Below, one piece after another: positions 38,101 through 47,900 of a DNA stretch of 64,000 bases. How positions within the stretch are numbered: the first letter of the stretch is position 1; every line of letters starts with the position of its first letter. A program made the position numbers and the translations under genes. This stretch comes from Sanderia malayensis (taxonomy: Eukaryota > Cnidaria > Scyphozoa > Semaeostomeae > Pelagiidae): positions 3,906,001 to 3,970,000 of the forward strand of contig RQOL01000660.1 of NCBI GenBank assembly GCA_013076295.1, given 5' to 3'. Below the pieces are notes generated by a model. The model did not search any database and had not been told where the DNA came from. It saw nothing but the letters and a program-made list of their open reading frames with translations.

Positions 38101-40120
38101 TTCTCATTTACACTTTCTCTTTCTTTCCTCATTCTCAACGAACCCGTTGCATAAATTAATCGACTTGTTGTATGGCAGCGTTTGTTTTGCTTCGCGTCAT
38201 GGATCTCTCTACCAACAATGTTACTGTATCATTATATTGGAATGCAGGTCGTGCTCAGGAAATGCTATCAGCTCTCTTTCATTTCTGCTTGTTTGTCCTT
38301 CAATAAGGTTGGAAGAAAAATCAAGAAATTCTTCAGTGGATGGAGAAGAAGGAGATCATTGATATCAAGAAGAAATGAAAATTTTGACATTCATGTCCGA
38401 AACAGAAGATTCATTAGCAAACTCATCTGTGAAGGCCTAGTTGGTGGAGGCTGTAGAGGTGAGTAAAACAGACTTAGATAATACTGTTTTTAATTCACAT
38501 TTTTCGTTTCAGTTTGCATTGACTGTTTTTTGCTTTATTTTATCTTTATTTTCCCTCGCTTCAGCCAGTCAACTGTTCAGACGAAGCTATATTGTTCATT
38601 AAAATATCCTTGATCGTATTCTTAGTCGATTCAATATAAAGTTCCAAACAATCTTAGTTTTAGCACATGCACTAATCTCCAATGTGTTTTGCTTTCGTAC
38701 TTTGCAATCTGTACTCCCTACTTTTATTTTTTCTTATTTTGTCACTCATGTGTGTTCTCTACTTTGTTTATGTTATATTTATATTGATCTTGTTCTATTC
38801 TCCTTCACTTTCTTTTATCCTTGTGTTCTTAATTCGACATTCTTTCTTCAGCACTTACCAGATCTCGATGTTATCTTTCAACCTCAATAAATTCAATTTC
38901 TCAAGCTCACAGAGAGGTGAATTGTGATTGAAGTCTCTACTTGCCCTCTTCCAGGCATCGAACACCTATGTTATGGAAGCTGCAAAGCTGTCAACTTCAT
39001 AGGAAAGGGTTTGTGTAGTGTATTGGATATTGCTGTGGGTGCGTTGAGGTTGGCTGAAAAAGCTCTCGGATGGATCAATGCAGCAATACAATTTGTCTTG
39101 CAGATGTTTTTGCTTCATGGGTAAGTAAAAGACAACGGGAGTTATTCATGCGCACATTCAGGCTGCAAAGTTGCGACTTTATGTTCTTTCAACTGTTCCT
39201 TTTATCTATTTTCAGAATCCGATTTGAGCTTGGATTAGGCCATAAATTTGGTGGCGGATTTATGGTAGCTGCTGAAATTGATCTGACAATTTTCGGCAGT
39301 CGAATGCAGTTTGGATTCCAGTTTGATCTGAATAATCCAGGTTCCAGTGTTACAAGTGGAGCTGATACTGGTATGTACAATTACAAACAAGGTGTCAAGC
39401 AATCCAGGACAACCGCTTCATTCGATCCGTACGATCCACCTAATCCGTTTACGGACTTTGATCTTGGAGGTAAGCAAGCTACAGTCAACTCTTGAGAAAT
39501 AAAAACGACTCCAAAAGCTAATAGAAATTTCGCATATATTTAGAGAGTTCGTGACAGCCAAAATGGCTATCAATGTGTGTCTTTCTCTTGATTAAAAGTA
39601 GCGATTTGTTTGTGATAGCGAAATGCTCGAGAAAGTCAGTATTCAGGCTTGCCACAATTGTTTGCATTCGCGAATAGAGTTGAGATTCGATTGAACAACA
39701 ACGCGAATAGCTTTGCCAAACCGACTCTCGAAATAAATAGACCTGAATTCTAATTTTAATTAGAATTTTAATTTAAAGTTTAATTTTTGGTGTTGTGTAA
39801 TTTAAGGTACTTTCGGCATCGAATCAACACAAACTGGGGATGACGAGAGGTTGGGAGCGTGTTTGGCAGTTCTTGATAAACGTGAGCACACAAGACTCGT
39901 TTTGACTGGCTGCAATGAGACTGATCCCAAACAGCAATGGACTTATACACTCAAAGGATCTCTTATCGTATGTATACAATGATTATCTAATCCACGGGCC
40001 TATCCGCATTGAGACTCCCTCTACAGTGTCGCCACCATTGCTTAACAACATCATTTCTCCATTTACTTCTGTCTTTATGTATACAATGATTGTTGCTACT
40101 GTTGCTGTCGTTCCTATTGT

Positions 40121-40154
<34 letters not shown>

Positions 40155-41889
40155 GGTGTTGTTGTTGCTGTTGTAGTTTTTGCTATTGCTTTGTTGCCTC
40201 TTATATTTGTTACATACTGCAGCTCGATCTTAATTTATCAAATACTCGGATGAAGTGCATGCCTGTTCGACTTGATAACTGATGACAAGTTATCCAAAAC
40301 GTGAACCATTTGAGCCTTTTGAAATGACATGGAATCTCCGTATAGCGGAGAAGTCAATGACTTTGTCTGCTGTATAAAGGTGTCTGTTGATATAGAGTTT
40401 ATGCTTTATCAAACAATCAGAAAAAAATGAGGTTGTTCGAATATGCAAAATTTCACGTCAAATCTGCAGCAAACCAAAAGCAGATCAAAAACAAGGCATG
40501 AAGAGAAATGCCATGGCACAAATCTTGCCATAGCGAGGGTTTGAGCTATCGAGTATCAAGCCATAACGGGGGCTTGAGCTATCAAGTATCAAGTGAAAAG
40601 TAAAAATTGGTGTTTATGTTACCACTGTGCATATTATACTTTCAGAATCTCCACTCGGAAATGTGCATCAACCACGAAGACACATTGAATAGCTATGTCA
40701 CTCAGCGTAAATGTGACGATAAGACAGATAACCAGAAGCACGAATGTGACATTGTCACAAGATCTTTTAAGAGACGAAGAAGCAACAAGTGTGTAGCCGC
40801 AGGTAATTCTCCCAAAGTTGACTTTGAGAATTATTATCGGCGAGCTCAACACTTCCTCTCTTGAACTGCTTCATTTTGAATTTCAGCCTTAGTTTAACAA
40901 ACTTTTCATATAACAAAGAATTTTTAGACCTCTTCATGGCTCGTTCTTCTTTCACTTTTTGCTTAACGAAGATATTGTTTTGATTTTGATTTTTCTTTTT
41001 CAGCTGGATTGTCTTCTAAAAATGGTCCTGGCTCGCTTTCTCATCTCGGCTCATTGAAATGTATTGGTATCGACACCAGAAATCAACTTGCTTTGCGAAC
41101 TGTATGCCAGACAGCAAGGTCAGATTTTCTTCCTTCATTTCTACTTTATTTTACCTTTTCAGTTTTCACTAATGCTATCATGTTCAAGTCTAGTTGTGTC
41201 TGTTCTTTTGCTTTTAAAGACCAAGTTAAACGTCGCTCTTTTCATTATTACCCTTGCTCGTCACTTAAACATTACTCTACCAAAGGCAGTGTGTAACCAT
41301 CATAATTCTAAGCACACAATTGAATATATATCGATTTTATTATTGAATAATATATCACCTTTACAGTACCGAGTGGAAACGAGAAGACAACGGTTTCATG
41401 AGAAACATTTACTCTGGCTATTGCTTACGGCCTGTTGGTGGTAATGCTATTGCTGGTGCACGTTTAGAAATCGTACAGTCTGGATGCCACAAATTTGCCT
41501 TCACACAGAAGGGCTCCATCCAGCACGTGTCTTCGAGACTGTGCATACAAACAGCTAATAAGGTTAGCAATCTAAAGCATTTATGTTCACTGTCATTCTA
41601 AGTAACCTATTCCTTGCTTGAAGTATTTGATGTCCTTTTTGCATTGGCTTATTTTGCCTTCATAACGCAATTTGCATTGTTAACAAATACATGCGTCATA
41701 GGCTTAGCTAGTGTATGTATTAATGGTATCATAAAATCTTCAATGCCTCTTAAATCTAACGATTTTCTTGACATAATTAATTAACCATTTGGTCTCTTGC
41801 ATTGTGCCAGAATATGACATTCTGTTAGTTGCTCAACGAACTCTTTACGTAACTAACAAATTAATTTTTGCCAGATGTTATATTCTATG

Positions 41890-41928
<39 letters not shown>

Positions 41929-44900
41929 TATATATATGTTATATAACAGATGTTATATATTTTTGTTATTTTCTTCTTGCAGGAAATGGTACCTAGCGAT
42001 GGGACAAAGTTGATCCTTGGCACACAGTGTGAACATGTTCGCAGTGCAACTGTGCCTCCAGTTTTGCCCGACCCCCAAATGATCTTCTCGTTTATCCCAA
42101 GTAAGTAAGACTGTGCATTCCATTTTCTCATAAAATGCACATTCACCCATGTATTTGAAGTAGCAAGGTGATGGTGCACTTCAGCTGTATAGTTGGAATA
42201 GGCATATGTTTATTATGAAAGCTTTCTAGCTGAGCTTCAAGGCGTTTGAGCTTCAAAGCATTCTTCAAAGCATCCAAACTTCAATCTCGCTGACATACTG
42301 CTGAAAGCATTGCTTCTTAATTAGAGTGTATAGCATACTTGTGAGATGCAAGTCCTGTGTTACAGCTCTTGGTATTTTCTGAGGGGTTCTGTCATTGACT
42401 ATCATTAATATTTATATATTTTTTGATTTAAGCTGTCGTTGATATATTTTTTTCTGCCATAAACTATAGTTAATACTTTTTACTTTTTGCTATGAGCTAT
42501 CGTTAATGTTTATTCATTTTTCTTGTTATGAACTATCAATAATGTTATTTTTCGTCAGCTAACAAATACGTGCAAATGCACAAATGCGACGAATTCGATG
42601 ACTTGAAAATGGAGCAACGATTTGAAGTGAGAAATGAAGAATTGACAAGCATTTGCACTAAATTCTCACCAGGTATTTTTACATTTTCCCAGTGCTCGTC
42701 ACCATCAAGTCAGAGTCTCTTGCAAAATGTTGATTGTGTTTACTACCCTTCATATATTCTCTGCTGAACTCTGTCTGCTATAACGAGGCTGGGATGAACT
42801 GCGTCTGCTATAACGAGGCTGAGACGAGACTAAAACATGCCAACAAACATACCAACGTTTGCTTTGGCATGTTCAAAGACTCAAATTTGTTCCTGGGAGG
42901 TACTCCACAGGAACGTAGGAAGCATTTAAAAAGTCAAAAGGGCAGGTAAAACATGAGGTCATTGTAACACGTGTTTTTCAATTGCTGTGTTGTTGTAGAT
43001 GTTGCCCTGAAGAAGACCGCTGTGCAATCGAGCACGGATTACAATGGCTTCGCAAGTCGCGCTGTTGATGGCAATTACAAGTTCCATTGGTCAGATAAGA
43101 GCTGTACCCACACTAGAAACGAACAAGACCCATGGTGGAGAGTTGATCTTAGACAAGAAACAATTGTTACAGGTAGACATTTTATATGCAGCATTTCATA
43201 ACCACTTGGTGACTTAAATTCTCGCTAATTCGAATTGATCTTTCCTTTCCCTTTAACATTGCCTTATTTGTCAGCTCGAGCTCTTGATGCCTGATGCTCT
43301 GCCTTCATAATTTGTCCCTGTGTGATTCTAGTTAAAGCTAGTATGCTGCTTGTATAATCTAAGAAGCTTTTTCGCTTTGATTACAATGAAGTCTTGATAT
43401 GATGATCTCTTCCACTCTACATGATAGAGTGGAAGCTCCACTCTATTATTTAGAGCTATCTCAACTTATAGTGAAAATTAAATGAGTCTCAACGAGCAAC
43501 AAACATTTATCAGCAACAGTTATAAAGAACTGCTTTTTATTGCAAATTTCCCACCGTTTACCAAAATGCCATTACGCCGAATGCTTTACGACAGCCCCAA
43601 TCATTCTTCCACGTGTTTTTAATGACGTAGCAATTCGTGGCTTTGCTTTTAGATGTGACCATTATAAACAGAGGAGAACACGGTGACCGATTGAAAAACA
43701 TCCAAGTTCACATTGGAAATGACGAATACAACAACAAACGCAATCCTGTCTGCCACGACAGAGTTCGATCATCAGCCGATGGTGAAGCAGTGAGACTTCA
43801 GTGTAACCCACCCATTCCTGGACGATTTGTTTCTGTACAAATGTACGGTACCGGAATACTTACTCTTTGTGAAGTCATTGTGAATTCAAGAATTGGTATG
43901 TCATCTTGTTCAACTAACTCTTCGTATCTTCCTTTACCTGCCTTTTTTTTATATTTACATAGTTTCTAACCCTGCCTTGTCCTTTCTTGTTATTTCTTGA
44001 TGACGGTCCATACCTGACCGTGTTTCACCTTTTCTTGTTTCACACGACCATGTCTCACCTTTCTTTGTCCCACCTGACCTTGTCTCATCTTTCTTTGTCC
44101 CACCTGACCATGTCTCATCTTTCTCTGTCCCACCTGACGATGTCTCACCTTTCTTTGTCCCACCTGACCATGTCTCATCTTTCTCTGTCCCACCTGACCA
44201 TGTCTCACCTTTCTTTGTCCTACCTGACCATGTCTTATCTTTCTTTGTCCCACCTGACCATGTATCATCTTTCTTTGTCCCACCTGACCATGTCTCACCT
44301 TTCTTTGTCCTACCTGACCATGTCACACCTTTCTTTGTCCCACCTGACCATGTCTCATCTTTCTTTGTCCCACCTGACCATGTCTCACCTTTCTTTGTCC
44401 TACCTGACCATGTCTTATCTTTCTTTGTCCCACCTGACCATGTATCATCTTTCTTTGTCCCACCTGACCATGTCTCACTTTACTGCCTACTCGATCTTGC
44501 TTTTTCTTGCCTTCATTATATTATCTTTATTTTTCATGTCTTGTTCTTACCTTGCTGTTGTCTTACTCTTTTCTTCTTTGTGTCTTGTTCTCACCCGCTT
44601 TTGTAATGCTCTGCTTTTGCAATGTTCTGCTTCTAGTCCTCCTACGTTGTTTGAGTTTATCTACTCCGTTCTTACACCCATCTTCATCCACTCTTTTTCA
44701 GGTGGCCTTGCCGATTATTGTAAACTTGAAAATGGTGGCTGCGATCAAATCTGCTTCAATCGATGTGACAAAAAGACGACATGTGGCTGCTTACCAGGAT
44801 ACGTCTTGGCCTACGACAAAAAAACATGTCTTGGTGAGTATTGTCCAATTCTTTGAATAAACGCTCCTCTAATAAGCGGCTCTTGTAATAAGCGCCTCTG

Positions 44901-47900
44901 TATAAATCGAACTCCCTGTCGGCAGTTCGAGATATCCGAACTAAATTCACCCAATTAGAAAGGAAATGGGAATCTGTTCGAGATAGCGAGTTGTTCGATA
45001 TAACCGAGTTCGAGATAGCAATATTCGATTGTACTTCAGTCACTTTTTTCTTCTGTTGTTGAATGGATGACAAGGCTTGCTTCAGATGTCGTACCAGTTC
45101 ATGCTGGTGCCGTGCCAGAACATTGCCAGCCAGGCACTGGCACGACGTCTGAAGTAGACCTAAGATGTTTTCATTTATCATCTATCCTTATTAATCATAT
45201 AGATGTAAACGAGTGTGCGGTGAACAACGGAGGTTGCAGACGAGATAAGAATGCTGCATGCACCAACTATCCAGGTGGATTCTACTGTGCTTGTGATCCT
45301 GGATACATTCTCAAAGATAACAGTCTCACGGAATGCATGGGTATGTCTGTGTGTGTATGCGCTATAACATAGTTGCTTCTGCGAAGCTTCAAAAGCTAAA
45401 CTGTAACATCGTGTTGATTTGCTTTACTTTGATTTTACTTACCTATTTGCGGCAGATTTCAATGAATGTGGACAACAGAACGGTGGCTGCGAGCAGATGT
45501 GTAACAACAACGTTGGTGGATACTCGTGTGATTGCAGAGCTGGCTTCATAAAGAATGGCCTTTATGGATGCAGAGGTTAGTTGTAAACACAAGCCAGCTA
45601 CTCTCTTCGACCTTTTATGTTTTTATTACCATTGTCAACTCAAAGTTGTTAATTATTTGTTGTTTTCTATCATTTCTACTCTTGAGCAAAAGTTGTTGTG
45701 CACCCCCTCCTCAAAAGTACCGAAGGGGACCTGGACCCAGGGATCTGAGAGATGAATAAGTTGAAACTTTCTAAAAATTGAAATTCTAAATAAAGAGGGG
45801 TTGTTCAAGATAGCAAAAGGTATTTAAGATACAGGGAATGCATCATTTTCACTGAAATTTCTTCTTCATTATTCTGTAATCTGTATCTCTCATTTCCATC
45901 GATGTGTCTCACGTTGAAACTAAATTATGAACAGAGTTATAGAAGATAACTGAATTGTTCTTATTATTTAGTGTTTATGGTCTTATTTTTGGTTTATTAA
46001 TGCTGGGTTTTATGGTAGAAATGACTAAAGTATTTCGTTTTTCCAGATGTCAACGAATGCTTAACGAACAACGGAGATTGTGACCATATTTGCGAGAATT
46101 ATCAAGGTGGTAGACTTTGCAAGTGTAGAGCTGGTTATAGATTAGCTCTCGATGGAACGACCTGTGAAGGTAATTTCATTTCTCCTACAATTCATTTGAC
46201 TTATTATTATACTTTTCATTCATTTCACTTTCCTTCATACATTCATCGATTCATCAGTTCATTTAATTGACTCTTTCACAACTAAACCCTTTTGAACTGA
46301 CCTCTTATTGATAAATGTCTCGTTCATTTACCAGAGATCTACTGCCGTGCACTCGAGGCACCGCTACGAGCATCAGTAACTCCAAGCATTTGCACCGAGC
46401 GATTCGCAAACATCAGACAAACTACAGCCTGTAAGTTTGATTGCGTCAAAGGATTCGAATTGGCAGGTCACAGCACCCAAGATACGATCTCATGTGGAAT
46501 TGATGGAACATGGAATCATGCAACACCATCTTGCCATCGTAAGCATTCCCATTTCCATTTTACAAAACCGTGAAGCTTTACAGTTCAAGCTACGTGTTAA
46601 ACAATTTTCATTTGTTATTCTACAGCTGTGAAGTGTGGATCACTTGTCAGGCCACAAAACGGGGGTATAGTTCCAGCAACTTGTGCCACAGGCTCAAGAG
46701 AATTCGGCCAACGATGCGTCCTTTATTGCCAGGATGGTTACAAGCTCAGTGGTCCTGCTACTAAATATTGCCAGTCTGATAGATCTTGGTCAAACAATGC
46801 TCCCAATGAATGTGTTAAAAGTAAGTTAGACCTTATCTCTGTCAACTTACCTGCATCTTCAGTTTTAGCCCGAGCACCCCTCTTTCTGGCCATCCCACTT
46901 CCTGCCTTTTATCGTGCAATTCTATACTCCCTATTTTTCTGTTGCTTTTCCTGTTAATTTACCATTACCGTACTCTGACTCGACATTGCAAAAATTTCAA
47001 CATTATCACTTTATTCTGATTTTATTTCTAGTCATTAGCAAACCGTACATCAATTGTCCGGGTAATACTCAAGTGATGTTAGGCCCAGATCAATCGTCAA
47101 TCCTCCTTGGTCACCACTTTCCTGAGCCACAAACAAACATGAGGATAACTCATGTTTCACATTCAGCCAGTCATCAATTTAGAGTAGGAACTACTGTTGT
47201 CAAATTCGAAGCTGTTAACGAGAAAGGTGTTACGAAATCCTGCCAAGTTCTGGTTGATGTACTTGGTAAGTAGATTTGTGCCATCATTTATGTCCTTCTT
47301 CGTTTCTTTTGGTCTTGGTTTGGTCTGTACTTTAATTTAAACACTTGATCTTCTCTGCAGATGTAACACCACCAATGGTACACAACTGTCCCCAAAACAT
47401 CACAAAAGTAATTGCAAGTACGTTTGACTTTGTGCATTGGGTGAAACCAACATTCACTGACGCTGTCGGCGTCGCTAAAGTTGAAGATGCGCACATACAA
47501 CCTGGCAAAGTATGGGCCGCCGGCCAGTCGGCTGTCTTGCAATACAGAGCTTATGATGCGTCTGGTAACGCGGCGAAGTGCGTATTCAAGGTTACAGTTA
47601 AAGGTAGGAGTATTTTACCCCACTCATACCCCACAGGTTTAGAGAGCAAGATATAATTAGTGTGCAATAAAGTCTCGCCTTTGCGAATTTGACGAACTTC
47701 TTCCATGACGAATGACTTGTGTCGCTGGGCTTTTTTCACTAAGATTCCACTGCATATTAAAATCCCCCTTTTACACGAGACATGACTTAATTTTGACTAG
47801 TAAAAATATGGAAATGCAGGGGCTTGTGATCTTGACTAGAATAGAATAAGTCAATTTTGCTACCGTAAGCCTAGTACTACACAGTCTAACCATGTTTTTG

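Noticed and set aside
38955..39120. Transmembrane anchor in exon 22
   Set aside because: The hydrophobic helix is followed by many disulfide-rich extracellular modules in the same frame. A single-pass topology would put them in the cytosol.
43955..44326. Minus-strand ORFs rich in repeated short peptides (also 13185-13493)
   Set aside because: The same minisatellite read backwards; no start context or conservation beyond the repeat.
43987..44856. 289-codon plus-strand ORF through the minisatellite and first EGF exon
   Set aside because: The 30-bp unit is a multiple of three, so frames stay open by chance. A proper acceptor at 44700-44701 and copy 1 show that the exon begins at 44702.
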